Positions 33,231 to 42,582 of a DNA stretch of 64,000 bases are shown one piece after another; position 1 is the first letter of the stretch, and each line of letters opens with the position of its first letter. The stretch spans positions 62,001 to 126,000 of the forward strand of contig NZ_PUHY01000006.1 of assembly GCF_002967765.1 (NCBI RefSeq), written 5' to 3'. Position numbers and translations under genes: made by a program. Under the pieces are notes generated by a model. That model made no database searches. It was not told the origin of the DNA and was given only the letters and a program-made list of their open reading frames with translations. This stretch comes from Blastopirellula marina (GTDB lineage Bacteria > Planctomycetota > Planctomycetia > Pirellulales > Pirellulaceae).

Positions 33231-34691
33231 TTAGGTGCTGCAGAAATCGGCCCGTAAACAAGGGCTGCGTGCTGCTTGAACCTCGTTCGGCCGACTAATC
33301 GGCGTCGAGTGAGGTGCATCGTGCAGCAGTTCGGCATCTTCCTCCGTAATCCGGAACAAGGTCTGCACGAACGCATCGAGCGTTTCCTTGCTTTCGGTTT
33401 CGGTCGGTTCGATCATGATCGCTTCCTGAATCGTCAGCGGGAAGTAAACGGTCGGAGCATGGAAACCATAGTCCAACAGTCGCTTACCGATATCCATTGC
33501 CGTGATTCCGCGCTCTTGCTTCAACTTGGAAGCGGAAGCAACGAATTCGTGCATACAGCGTTCGCCACGTGGCACCGGCAGGAAGTGTTTCACCTGACTC
33601 AGCAGATAGTTGGCATTGAGCACAGCGTTTTCGGAGACGCCTCGCAGACCAACCGGGCCATGCGAAAGAATGTAGCAGTAGGCACGCACCAATACGCCCA
33701 CGTTGCCGAAGAAGCTCCGCACACGACCGATCGATTCCGGTCGATCGAAGTTCAGCTTATAGGATTCGCCATCTTTCACCACGACGGGCGACGGAAGGAA
33801 GGGCTCTAACTTGTCGGTCACGCAGATCGGACCGGCACCAGGACCACCACCGCCGTGAGGGCCACTGAACGTCTTGTGCGGGTTGTAATGCATCATGTCC
33901 GCCCCGAAGTCACCTGGTCGGGTGATTCCAAGGATTGCGTTCATGTTGGCACCATCCAAGTAGATGAGGCCACCCTTTTCGTGAACGGCATCGGCAATCT
34001 CGCGAATGTTCTTCTCGAACAAGCCGAGCGTGCTGGGATTAGTGATCATCAGCACGGCGATGTCATCGGTCAGCTTGGCACGGAAGTCTTCCATGTCGAC
34101 ACCACCGGCGGGGTCGCTCTTGATACTGACGGCTTTGAAGCCGGCCATCTGAGCACTAGCCGGGTTCGTGCCGTGCGAGCTGTCCGGAGCAAGCACCACC
34201 TTGCGATCTTCGCCGATGCTCTTGAAGTACTTGGCCGCGACCATCAGCGCCGTCAGTTCGCCGTGAGCCCCCGCGGCTGGCTGCAACGAGCAAGCTGGCA
34301 GTCCCGAGATCTCGGAGAAGATTCCCTGCAGTTCAAACAAGAGCTGCAACATTCCCTGAATAGTCGACTCGTCCTGGTATGGATGAAGGTCAACAATCCC
34401 AGGTAGCGAAGCTAAACGCTCGTTCCGCTTTGGGTTGTACTTCATGGTGCACGAACCGAGCGGGTAGTAGTGCGTGTCGACCGACATATTCTTAGTCGAC
34501 AAGTTCGTATAATGACGAACGACTTCCCCTTCGGTAAGCTCAGGCAACTGAAGAGCTTTGTCCGACAGATAATTGCCGGGGATCAAATCTTCGATCGGCT
34601 GTTCCGGCACATCACACGCTGGCCAGGTAACCGCAGTTCGGCCAGGGCGAGACAGTTCGGACAGCAATTGTGTAGCTTGTTGATTACGCAT
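33231..34691 (-). CDS. gcvPB: Glycine dehydrogenase (decarboxylating) subunit 2
   Basis: A 486-residue PLP enzyme, the catalytic half of the split P protein of the glycine cleavage system. The PLP lysine is Lys273 in HYNPHKTFSGPHGGGGPG, a diagnostic sequence. It decarboxylates glycine and passes the aminomethyl group to lipoyl-GcvH. Its start overlaps the end of gcvPA by 8 bases, which implies translational coupling and 1:1 synthesis. Confidence 0.96.
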   Translation of the reverse strand: MRNQQATQLLSELSRPGRTAVTWPACDVPEQPIEDLIPGNYLSDKALQLPELTEGEVVRHYTNLSTKNMSVDTHYYPLGSCTMKYNPKRNERLASLPGIVDLHPYQDESTIQGMLQLLFELQGIFSEISGLPACSLQPAAGAHGELTALMVAAKYFKSIGEDRKVVLAPDSSHGTNPASAQMAGFKAVSIKSDPAGGVDMEDFRAKLTDDIAVLMITNPSTLGLFEKNIREIADAVHEKGGLIYLDGANMNAILGITRPGDFGADMMHYNPHKTFSGPHGGGGPGAGPICVTDKLEPFLPSPVVVKDGESYKLNFDRPESIGRVRSFFGNVGVLVRAYCYILSHGPVGLRGVSENAVLNANYLLSQVKHFLPVPRGERCMHEFVASASKLKQERGITAMDIGKRLLDYGFHAPTVYFPLTIQEAIMIEPTETESKETLDAFVQTLFRITEEDAELLHDAPHSTPISRPNEVQAARSPCLRADFCST

Positions 34692-36057
34692 GGATCGTGG
34701 AACCCCCGGAATGAATGAGGGAGAAAGTGCGGGCCAGAGCGTCGATTTCCTGCTTCGTACGTTTTTCCGTCACGCACACCAGGAAACAGTCGTCCATTTC
34801 AGGGAAGAACTGCCCAAGCGGCACACCGCCCAGGAAGCCAGCTTCACGGGCTTCGGCTAACAGCCCTTCGACGTTGCCTTGCGTGTCACGCAGGACGAAC
34901 TCTTTGAAGAACGGGCTTCCTGTGAACACCGGCTCCAACCGCTCGACTTCGGTGAGCTTGGCTTGAGCATAATGGGCCTTTTGCGTACAAAGCGAGGCAC
35001 ACTGCTTCATCCCGCCCGGCCCCAATAAAGCCAAGTAGATGGAAGCTCGAAGGGCGAACAAACCTTGGTTCGTGCAGATGTTACTGGTCGCTTTCTCGCG
35101 ACGGATATGCTGTTCACGTGTTTGCAGCGTCAGCACCCAGCAGCGTTTGCCGCGGCGGTCTTCGGTCTGACCAACGATACGGCCAGGCAGACGGCGAACG
35201 AACTTGTCGTTGCAGGCCATGATCCCCAGGTAAGGACCACCATACTGCATCGGCGAACCGAGCGAGTGTCCTTCAGCAACCGCAATATCAGCACCGAGAT
35301 CGCCTGGACGCTTCAAAAGTCCGAGGCTGATCGGATCGAAGCTCTGAATGACGACGGCATCGTTCTTATGTGCAATCTCGGCAATCGCCGCAACGTCCTC
35401 GATACCACCGAAAAAGTTCGGAGACTGTACAACCACGCAATTCGTATCGGCGTCGACGATTTCTTCGACCTTGGACAAGTCGGCAATGCCATCGACGCAA
35501 GGAATCTCGACGATCTCGATCCCCAGGTGCGTGAAGTAGGTTTGCAGAATCAACCGATACTCAGGATGCACGGTCCCCAGGACAACGACCTTCTCGCCTC
35601 GCTTGCCGGTATTCAGGGCCATGATGACCGCTTCGGCCAGAGCACTGCCGCCGTCGTACAGACTGGCGTTCGACAGGTCCATGCCAGTCAGATCGCAGAT
35701 CAGCGTCTGATACTCGAACATGGCCTGTAAGTTGCCTTGCGACACTTCCGGCTGATACGGCGTGTACGAGGTGTAGAACTCACCTCGCGATGCCAACGCA
35801 TCAACTGCCGCCGGCACGAAGTGATCGTAACTACCGCCACCCAGGAAGCAGGCATGCGTCGCCGGGGAAGCATTCTTGCCTGCCAAGGCGGACAAGTGCT
35901 GCGTCAGTTCCAGCTCGCCCATTTGTGGCGGCAGGTCCAGATCACGTTTCAGACGTAAGTCGTCAGGAATCGTGCTGAACAACTCTTCAATCGATTCAAC
36001 ACCAATCGCTTTCAGCATCGCGTGCTGATCGTCTGGCGTGTTGTAGAGATAGGTCAT
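34684..36057 (-). CDS. gcvPA: Glycine dehydrogenase (decarboxylating) subunit 1
   Basis: A 457-residue homologue of the N-terminal half of P protein. Typical sequences are CFLGGGSYDHFVPAAVDALASRGEFYTSYTPYQPE and YDGGSALAEA. This subunit lacks the PLP lysine and pairs with GcvPB in an alpha2beta2 enzyme. The split form is common outside proteobacteria. It is preceded by a 122-base spacer with an inverted-repeat structure after gcvH. Confidence 0.96.
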   Translation of the reverse strand: MTYLYNTPDDQHAMLKAIGVESIEELFSTIPDDLRLKRDLDLPPQMGELELTQHLSALAGKNASPATHACFLGGGSYDHFVPAAVDALASRGEFYTSYTPYQPEVSQGNLQAMFEYQTLICDLTGMDLSNASLYDGGSALAEAVIMALNTGKRGEKVVVLGTVHPEYRLILQTYFTHLGIEIVEIPCVDGIADLSKVEEIVDADTNCVVVQSPNFFGGIEDVAAIAEIAHKNDAVVIQSFDPISLGLLKRPGDLGADIAVAEGHSLGSPMQYGGPYLGIMACNDKFVRRLPGRIVGQTEDRRGKRCWVLTLQTREQHIRREKATSNICTNQGLFALRASIYLALLGPGGMKQCASLCTQKAHYAQAKLTEVERLEPVFTGSPFFKEFVLRDTQGNVEGLLAEAREAGFLGGVPLGQFFPEMDDCFLVCVTEKRTKQEIDALARTFSLIHSGGSTIHA

Positions 36058-36079
36058 TCAAATAATCCGGGATTAAGTA

Positions 36080-36161
36080 TTCAGTTTTCCGTGTTCAGTT
36101 TTCAGTAAAAAGAAAAAGGATTCCTCAAGTGTTCTTCACGGAACACTTCCAAACTGAAAAC
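36080..36161. repeat. Nested direct and inverted repeats between gcvH and gcvPA
   Basis: TTCAGTTTTC occurs twice, 14 bases apart (36080 and 36094). GTTTTCAGT (36098-36106) is complementary to ACTGAAAAC (36153-36161). Inside this lies a perfect 8-base-pair hairpin AAGTGTTC (36127-36134) / GAACACTT (36141-36148). The transcript would fold into a two-part stem between two cistrons; a processing or stability site is possible. Confidence 0.6.
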
Positions 36162-36179
36162 TTCAAACTACGAAGGCAT

Positions 36180-36575
36180 TTAGCCTTCTTCCGCACACAT
36201 CTTTTCGTAGCCGGCTTTATCCATCAGATCGGCCAACGCGGAATCGTCACTGATTTTGATCTTGGCGATCCAACCGTTGACGTAAGCATCTTCGTGCAGT
36301 GAATCGAGGTTGTCCGGCAAAGCTGAGTTGGCCTCAATCACTTCACCCGTAACCGGAGCATAAATGTCACTGACCGCTTTAACCGATTCGATTTCACCGA
36401 ATGATTCGCCAGCGGTTACTTCCTTGCCGACTTCTGGCAGTTCGAGATAAACCAAGTCGTTCAGAGCTTCGATCGCATGGGCACTGATGCCAACCGTGGC
36501 AACTTTGGCGCCGTCCGACTCTTCCACTTTGACCCATTCGTGTGTCTTGGCGAAAAGCAAATTGTCCGTGGACAT
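36180..36575 (-). CDS. gcvH: Glycine cleavage system H protein
   Basis: A 131-residue lipoyl carrier. The lipoylated residue is Lys66 in GEIESVKAVSDIYAP, the standard H-protein context; the N-terminus KTHEWVKVE is also typical. It shuttles the aminomethyl and electrons between GcvP, GcvT and lipoamide dehydrogenase. It follows gcvT by 76 bases. Lipoamide dehydrogenase is not in the window. Confidence 0.97.
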   Translation of the reverse strand: MSTDNLLFAKTHEWVKVEESDGAKVATVGISAHAIEALNDLVYLELPEVGKEVTAGESFGEIESVKAVSDIYAPVTGEVIEANSALPDNLDSLHEDAYVNGWIAKIKISDDSALADLMDKAGYEKMCAEEG

Positions 36576-36651
36576 AACCGGGAAACTCCTAAACTAACCT
36601 GCGAGTTTGTTGTTTGAATTGGGAAGGTAAATCGAAGAAAGACCGACCAGA

Positions 36652-37755
36652 TTACTTCCGCTTGTAGAACGGAAGCGGCACGACCTTAGCAGGATGACGT
36701 TTGCCGCGGACGTCGACGTCCAGCAGCGTGCCTTCGACGGCGAATTGCGGGGAAACATAACCCATCGCAATTGGTGCGGCGAGTGTCGGAGACTGTGAGC
36801 CACTGGTCACTTCACCTACTTGCTCGTCACCCGAATACAGCGGGTAATGCTCGCGAGGAACACGGCGATCTTGCATCATGAGGCCAACACGTACTGGGAG
36901 CGAAGCTTGATCGATCGCTTCGAGTGCCGCCTTGCCGATAAACTCGTGGTCCCACGACATCGCAAAGCCAAGCCCGGCTTGCAGTGGGGTAATTTCTTCA
37001 GATAGCTCGTGTCCATAAAGCGGCATCGCGGCTTCCAACCGTAGAGTATCGCGAGCACCGAGTCCAACGGCGTGACCGCCGACTTCGGCAGCAGCGACAT
37101 GCAATGCTTCCCATGTTGCGATAGCATTTGCTGCGGGAACGGTCAGCTCGACACCATCTTCACCGGTATAGCCCGTTCGGCTCACTAAGCCAGGGTGACT
37201 CAGAATAGTTGCTTCGCGACCTTGGTAATACTTCAGCTCGCTAAGATCCCCCTCAACAATTTCCTGAGCCAAAGTCATGGCACGCGGGCCTTGCACGGCA
37301 ATCATCGCCGTCTGCTCAGTGTGATCAGTAAAGGTGACGTCTTCTGGCAGGCGAGTGTTGATCCAATCGGCGATCTTCTCGCGATTGCCGGCATTGACCA
37401 CCATCCAAGTGTAAGATTGGCCCGACTTATCTTGCAGGTGGTAGGTGAGGACGTCGTCCAAGATGCCGCCGTCTTCTTTGCAGACCAAGCCGTAACGAAT
37501 GCGACCAGGTCGCAAATCGGCGACTTTGCGAGTTACCAAGCCGTCGATGAATGCCAATGCATTCGGCCCGTCAAAGCGGAAGCGAGCCATGTGCGAGACG
37601 TCAAACAAGCCCACCGCAGTGCGGGTAGCGTTGTGTTCGTCGATGATCGAGGTGTACTGAACCGGCATCGACCAGCCGGTAAAGTCGACCATCCGTCCCC
37701 CGTTCGCGGCGTGCCAATTGTAGAGTGGTGTTTTCTTAAGTGTTTCGGTCGTCAT
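36652..37755 (-). CDS. gcvT: Glycine cleavage system T protein (aminomethyltransferase)
   Basis: A 367-residue folate-dependent enzyme that releases ammonia from the H-protein-bound intermediate and forms methylene-tetrahydrofolate. Typical stretches: MVDFTGWSMPVQY, GLFDVSHMARFRFDG, VSRTGYTGEDGVEL, GLGARDTLRLEAAMPLYGHEL. ATG at 37755 gives the usual N-terminus; the frame continues 15 codons upstream. First gene of the gcvT-gcvH-gcvPA-gcvPB-lipM run. I looked for a glycine riboswitch upstream and did not find one. Confidence 0.96.
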   Translation of the reverse strand: MTTETLKKTPLYNWHAANGGRMVDFTGWSMPVQYTSIIDEHNATRTAVGLFDVSHMARFRFDGPNALAFIDGLVTRKVADLRPGRIRYGLVCKEDGGILDDVLTYHLQDKSGQSYTWMVVNAGNREKIADWINTRLPEDVTFTDHTEQTAMIAVQGPRAMTLAQEIVEGDLSELKYYQGREATILSHPGLVSRTGYTGEDGVELTVPAANAIATWEALHVAAAEVGGHAVGLGARDTLRLEAAMPLYGHELSEEITPLQAGLGFAMSWDHEFIGKAALEAIDQASLPVRVGLMMQDRRVPREHYPLYSGDEQVGEVTSGSQSPTLAAPIAMGYVSPQFAVEGTLLDVDVRGKRHPAKVVPLPFYKRK

Positions 37756-38033
37756 CCGTCGAACGTCTCGTTTTCCTCGTCCTGCGAAGTCACCGCGCAC
37801 GTCTTGTGCTCTGGTCAGCTCCCGAATTCGGAAAAAGCCAGTGACGGTGACCTTGCCCCGCGAAAATCGCGAAGCACAGTCGAGCTAAGATGCCAATAAG
37901 CGAAGGAACAATGATAGCTTGCGATTGTATACGATGATGCGCGAGTGAACAGGGGCAAGCTTAGGGAGAATGTGGGGGATACAGTTGAAATTGTGCCCCT
38001 TACTGCGGTGACCCGTCGATTTAGCCGCAGAAA

Positions 38034-38504
38034 TCAGACCGCAGGCAGCAAAAACCGCAGATGGTGCGCGGCGTGGCCAGCATAGACCTTCTCGAACGTC
38101 TCCCGATCAAGCCGCCCGAAGCCTGGATGCGGGTGATAAGAACCTGGGTAATTTAAGAATCGCTCGACACTTTCTCCGTACGCAGCCACCTCGGCCGCAT
38201 CTTCCAAGTCGTTGCCTGGGATGTAGATCGGTGTCGTCGGGATTCCTCGTGGTGAATCTCCACTGAGCACCCGCGGCAACAACGTCCGCCGGACAATCGG
38301 CCGCAGAGGCGCAAACAACGTGAAGTACCACGGGTACCCGTCAATGCTGCAGTCCAGAACCACCCGCAGATGAAAACAGGCCTGTCCCAACGACCACTTC
38401 CCCAGTTTCGTGTAACCGCTGCCGAGCAAGTTCTCCGCCTCGCGCGCTGTGGAACGCAAGTCGGTCATTTGCAGATCACGAAGTTGTGGCTGTGATTCTT
38501 TCAC
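38034..38504 (-). CDS. DUF1569 (DinB-like) protein
   Basis: A 156-residue protein of the DUF1569 family in the DinB four-helix superfamily. Conserved His residues that could bind metal are in LGQACFHLRVV, SYHPHPGFGRLD and VYAGHAAHHLRFLLP. The family is common in planctomycetes; function unknown, possibly a thiol-dependent transferase. It starts at GTG (38504); an internal ATG at 38468 (MTDLRSTAREAENLL) is an alternative start. Confidence 0.82.
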   Translation of the reverse strand: MKESQPQLRDLQMTDLRSTAREAENLLGSGYTKLGKWSLGQACFHLRVVLDCSIDGYPWYFTLFAPLRPIVRRTLLPRVLSGDSPRGIPTTPIYIPGNDLEDAAEVAAYGESVERFLNYPGSYHPHPGFGRLDRETFEKVYAGHAAHHLRFLLPAV

Positions 38505-38555
38505 TATTCATGCCCCGCAGAAGTCGCACGGCCCCGTCATCAAACGGGCAAGAAA

Positions 38556-38581
38556 CAAAAAAAGCCCGGACAAGCCGGGCC
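38556..38581 (-). terminator. Terminator of tRNA-Glu
   Basis: On the minus strand GCCCGG pairs with CCGGGC around a 5-base loop (38565-38581) and is followed by seven T then G. It lies 48 bases downstream of tRNA-Glu. Confidence 0.85.
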
Positions 38582-38628
38582 ATGATACCACTTATCGCTT
38601 CCTCGTTAAAAGAAGCCAAAATGGCTAG

Positions 38629-38701
38629 TACCCCCTAGGGGAGTCGAACCCCTGTTTTCGGGCTGAGAACCCGACGTCCTGGGCCACTAGACGAAGGGGG
38701 C
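38629..38701 (-). tRNA. tRNA-Glu (anticodon CUC)
   Basis: A 73-base tRNA on the minus strand. Acceptor GCCCCCT pairs with AGGGGGT (G1-U72 wobble) with discriminator A. The D arm is TCGTCTAGTGGCCCAGGA, the anticodon arm GTCGGGTTCTCAGCCCGA has anticodon CTC, and the T arm is CAGGGGTTCGACTCCCCT. The 3' CCA is not encoded. The D-arm sequence is that of bacterial tRNA-Glu. Confidence 0.96.
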
Positions 38702-38882
38702 ATGGTGGTGCTATTCACTTATCGGCTGGTCAACTCACCATACGTGAGACGACGCCGATTGCGAGTGAATTACCCAAGTTATAACGGTTTTTTGACGCCC
38801 GTCCAGGGGCTGGTAAGGGGCGATTGAGCTGGAAACATGGCTGCTTAACGATTGAGACAACTTTGGCGACCAGCCGGTTCGC

Positions 38883-39920
38883 TTAAGCTTTTTTCATATC
38901 ACCATCCTGGCCATTTAACGGCGTGACGGCAGGATGCTTACGAAGATAATGGTCGGCAACGGCGGTATCCAGAAACAACTGGCCAACGTGATAGGTGACC
39001 ATTGGCAAAATGGCCAATGGATTCGCGGTGTAGAATTCGGTAGCAATCGCCAAGCCAATCATCAGCGTCTTTTGGCTCCCTGCGAAGGCGACAGCGATCT
39101 CATCGGGGCGGCTGAAACTTAAACGACGCGCGATTCCCGCACCGACTAACAGTGCCGAGAAGTGAATCACGAGAACGAGCACAATCATCACGGCAAACGA
39201 AATGATGGTAGGCATCTGCCCAGCTGGCAAACTGCGAAGCTTCAAACCGCAACTAATACAGCCAAGCAATACCATCAGCAAGATTCCGATCTGGGCGATG
39301 ATACTGAGCGAAAACTTGTTGCGTGTTGCCCAATCACCTGCCTTGGGAACCAGGCGAGCCAGCTGACCGAATGCCATCGGTAAAACGACTAATACGAACA
39401 GCTTGCTTACCATCTCCGCCAGGGAAAGCCCCTTCCCGGTCGGGTCAGGCCAAACCGTGATGGTGATTTCGCTTCCTGTGGTCCAAAGCAGCCAAAACGG
39501 AGTGACCAAAAAGCAAAGCGAATTCGTGATAATCGTGACCACCAGGGCGGCTGAATCGTTCCCCCCTGCTCTTCGTGTCCAAACCGCGGCCGAGGCCAAG
39601 GTGCAGGGAATCGCGGCCATCAGATTGATACCAATCGCGAAGTCACCTGCAGCTAGAAGCGAAAACGCCCAGGCAATCAGTGGCAGTACACCGAAATTCA
39701 TGCCGGTAGCTAGCAGCGAGGCGGCTGGCCGACGGATTGCATTGTGCAAATCGCCGAATGCTAGTGGGAAAGCCATCAGAAAGAGGACGGTGACCACGAT
39801 TCCGTTTCGCAGAATCGCCATATTGGGCAGCTCGCGGAGCGGCTCAGAGAAGACAAAGCCGATGGAAACGACCACCATCAGGCCGGCCAGGAACCAATGT
39901 CGACGCAAAACGGATCGCAC
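38883..39920 (-). CDS. BASS-family (bile acid:Na+ symporter-like) transporter
   Basis: A 345-residue membrane protein with about 9-10 helices, starting at GTG. It fits the SBF-like group of the bile acid:sodium symporter superfamily: the MAAIPCTLASAAVWTRRAGGNDSAALVVT segment and the later FAGSQKTLMIGLAIA correspond to the two crossing helices of the fold. Substrate unknown; family members carry organic anions with sodium. It has no obvious operon partners. Confidence 0.85.
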   Translation of the reverse strand: MRSVLRRHWFLAGLMVVVSIGFVFSEPLRELPNMAILRNGIVVTVLFLMAFPLAFGDLHNAIRRPAASLLATGMNFGVLPLIAWAFSLLAAGDFAIGINLMAAIPCTLASAAVWTRRAGGNDSAALVVTIITNSLCFLVTPFWLLWTTGSEITITVWPDPTGKGLSLAEMVSKLFVLVVLPMAFGQLARLVPKAGDWATRNKFSLSIIAQIGILLMVLLGCISCGLKLRSLPAGQMPTIISFAVMIVLVLVIHFSALLVGAGIARRLSFSRPDEIAVAFAGSQKTLMIGLAIATEFYTANPLAILPMVTYHVGQLFLDTAVADHYLRKHPAVTPLNGQDGDMKKA

Positions 39921-40122
39921 GTTGTCTCGCTTTCTGGTCCCTCTGGTGTTCGCCAGGCAGACTCTTTTGCCTAACCGATCTATCTGCCGATCGGGGTTGC
40001 GGTTAGAATCGAAGATCGGTTTGCACTTAACCTAGGCACCTAGAGCAGTTTACCGCCGACCAGCCCTTCATCGGAAGCGGCCTGCGGACCCTCGCTCGGG
40101 GCCAAAGTCTTTATTTTGCATA

Positions 40123-41268
40123 ATGTTGCGTTATTGGACAGCGGGCGAATCCCACGGTAAAACCCTCCTCGCGATGATCGATGGCTTTCCGGCCGGATTG
40201 ACGATTGACGAGGAACCTATCAATCGAGAATTGGCTCGACGCCAGGGAGGGTATGGCCGCGGCGGACGACAGCGGATCGAGACCGATAAGGTCGACGTCA
40301 TGACCGGCGTCTGGAAAGGGATGACCCTCGGCAGCCCTATTGCTCTGCAGGTCATCAATCGCGACTACAAGCTGGAACGCCTGGAAGACCTTCCGCGACC
40401 ACGGCCAGGGCATGGCGATTTGACCGGTGCGATTAAGTTCCTCGGTCCTATTCGCGCCATTTTGGAACGAGCCAGTGCTCGCGAGACGGCCGTGCGTGTT
40501 GCCGCTGGTGCCTTAGCCAAGCAGCTTCTGGCCGAGTTCGACATCAAGGTCTACGGCTTCGTCGATGAACTGGGCGGTGTTGCCATCGAGCGTCCCGAGA
40601 ACGTGGACGACGTCGAAGCGATGGTGGCAAAACGAGACGAAAGCATCATCTACTCGCTCAATCCGGCCCAAGATCCAGCGTTCAAGGAACTGATCGACAA
40701 GACAGGCAAAGCGGGCGACACGCTGGGCGGGATTGTCGAAGTTCGCGTGGTTGGAGCACCGTTTGGCCTCGGAACGCACGCCCAGTGGGAACGCAAGCTC
40801 GACGGCAAACTGGCACAAGCGGTGATGGCCGTTCAAGCAATCAAGGGGGTCGAGATCGGCATGGGCTTCGAAGCAGCTCGTCTGCCGGGATCGCAAGTTC
40901 ACGATCCGATCCATTACGATCCCATGCAGCAAGAGAGCGTCAACCTTGGCTACACTCGTCCGACGAACAACGCGGGCGGCTTAGAGGCGGGTATGACCAA
41001 CGGACAAACAATTGTTGTCCGCGCCGCCAAGAAACCAATCAGCACGCTCCGCAAACCGTTAGAATCGGTGAATCTGGAGACGAAGGAGACGGACGCTGCA
41101 TCGTACGAGCGAAGTGACGTCTGTGCTGTTTCCGCTGCGAGCGTGATTGTGGAAAGTGTCGTGGCGTTTGAAATCGCCGTGGCACTTGTCGACAAATTCG
41201 GTGGTGACAGCCTCGAGGAAATGAAGGCTCGCTACCAACTGTTCCTGGACATGGCCCGGAAGCGTTAA
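40123..41268 (+). CDS. aroC: Chorismate synthase
   Basis: A 381-residue FMN-dependent enzyme, last step of the shikimate pathway (EPSP to chorismate). Diagnostic motifs: YWTAGESHGKTLLAMIDG at the N-terminus, RPRPGHGDLTGAIKF, RASARETAVRVAAGALAKQ, and GLEAGMTNGQTIVVRAAKKPISTL near the C-terminus. Full typical length. Followed after 33 bases by an AsmA-like gene. Confidence 0.97.
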   Translation: MLRYWTAGESHGKTLLAMIDGFPAGLTIDEEPINRELARRQGGYGRGGRQRIETDKVDVMTGVWKGMTLGSPIALQVINRDYKLERLEDLPRPRPGHGDLTGAIKFLGPIRAILERASARETAVRVAAGALAKQLLAEFDIKVYGFVDELGGVAIERPENVDDVEAMVAKRDESIIYSLNPAQDPAFKELIDKTGKAGDTLGGIVEVRVVGAPFGLGTHAQWERKLDGKLAQAVMAVQAIKGVEIGMGFEAARLPGSQVHDPIHYDPMQQESVNLGYTRPTNNAGGLEAGMTNGQTIVVRAAKKPISTLRKPLESVNLETKETDAASYERSDVCAVSAASVIVESVVAFEIAVALVDKFGGDSLEEMKARYQLFLDMARKR

Positions 41269-41301
41269 TCCGCGGCCTAACTACTCGCCTGCCAAGCAAG
41301 G

Positions 41302-42531
41302 ATGTTCGGCATGCACGAATCGACGAGGCGCCTGCTCTGCCGGGTCGCGTTCCTGCTGGGATGCGTCGTACCGACGGTCTGCACTCTTTCGTGGATTACG
41401 TATCGCCAGTCGTCCTGGGCAATCGAAGCGATCGAGCACGAACTCTCGCAGACGATCGGCCTTAAGTGCCAGATCGCTCGCTATTACAACCCCAAGCCGA
41501 CCAAGTGGATTTTCGAAGATGTCCACATGGAACGTGCCGGCCAGGACGCCGTTGTCTTTCCCGTTCTCAAGGCCGAGCTCGTCAACAATACGTGGCAACT
41601 TTCAGCAGATCAGGCGGAAGTCGATTGGGCTTCTCGAAACCGCCTATGGGAAACTATCCAAGAAGGCATTCTGCTGAAACGTAGTGGAACGCAATCGCTT
41701 GAGTTAAGCGTTACAGAAGTCCGTTTTCGAGGGGAAACGCAACCTCCCCTACGGCACCTGAGCATCGCGCATGATCCTGCTAAGCAGCCGGCACTTAGCG
41801 GTATTGCGAAGGTTGGAAACACGGAGGACTCCCCTACTCTGCAGCTGACACTTGAAACCGATACGGCCTCCCCATGGAAACTTCAACTGAAGACCGATCG
41901 ATTGCTGACCGATCGCCTGGCCCTCGCTGTGCCGCAGTTGGCCGGGCTCGGTCCTGATGCCTATTACGAAGGGCAAATGACCTTCGAGCTCATCGGCGAG
42001 ACGCCCAACATCGAACTTCAAGGCAACGTTCGGCAGATGGATTTGGAATCAGCGCTCGCCAGCAAGTTCGGTTTACACGGCGCTGGCGGAGCCGATCTTT
42101 ACCTGCAATCGGTCGTGATTCGCCAAAGCACAGTCCACTGGGCTCGCGGCGTTTTGGTATCGAAGAATGGCCAAGTCTCCAGGCGTCTGTTAAGTCGGGC
42201 TGCCCAGCATCTTCGTCTGCGCGTCGTTCCTCCTTCGCAAAGCGAAGACCTGATTGCTTACCATGACTTGGCCATCGGTTTTCATGACGACGCAGGCCGC
42301 ATGACCTTGAGCGGCCTCTGCGATAACATGCCGCAAGGCACCATGTTGGCGGGCCTAGAGCATCCGTTGGTAATGGAAAGTCTGGTCGGCATCCTACCGG
42401 CTACGAATCTGGCGAGTGTCTTTTATGAAGATCAAACACCAAGCGTTCCCGCTTCACAGCAAGCCGTCGACATGGCTCGCTGGCTGACCGTTCCCCAATT
42501 GGCAGAACGTTCAGGCAATACTCTTCGTTGA
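41302..42531 (+). CDS. AsmA-like envelope protein of unknown function
   Basis: A 409-residue protein with one N-terminal membrane helix (residues about 12-32, CRVAFLLGCVVPTVCTLSWI), then an extended beta-rich region. Segments such as LELSVTEVRFRGETQPP and YYEGQMTFELIGETPNIELQ resemble AsmA/TamB-type envelope proteins, but the similarity is one of pattern rather than clear motif. It would be anchored in the inner membrane with its body in the periplasm. The region after the stop contains a possible gene relic in the same reading frame. Confidence 0.6.
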   Translation: MFGMHESTRRLLCRVAFLLGCVVPTVCTLSWITYRQSSWAIEAIEHELSQTIGLKCQIARYYNPKPTKWIFEDVHMERAGQDAVVFPVLKAELVNNTWQLSADQAEVDWASRNRLWETIQEGILLKRSGTQSLELSVTEVRFRGETQPPLRHLSIAHDPAKQPALSGIAKVGNTEDSPTLQLTLETDTASPWKLQLKTDRLLTDRLALAVPQLAGLGPDAYYEGQMTFELIGETPNIELQGNVRQMDLESALASKFGLHGAGGADLYLQSVVIRQSTVHWARGVLVSKNGQVSRRLLSRAAQHLRLRVVPPSQSEDLIAYHDLAIGFHDDAGRMTLSGLCDNMPQGTMLAGLEHPLVMESLVGILPATNLASVFYEDQTPSVPASQQAVDMARWLTVPQLAERSGNTLR

Positions 42532-42582
42532 TCCACTATTGCCGGAACTGGCGAATATTGACAACGTTCGTCAACCCTCTAG

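Noticed and set aside
37756-38033. Glycine riboswitch upstream of gcvT
   Set aside because: I read the minus-strand leader for the conserved glycine aptamer core sequences and found none; gcvT is apparently controlled otherwise.
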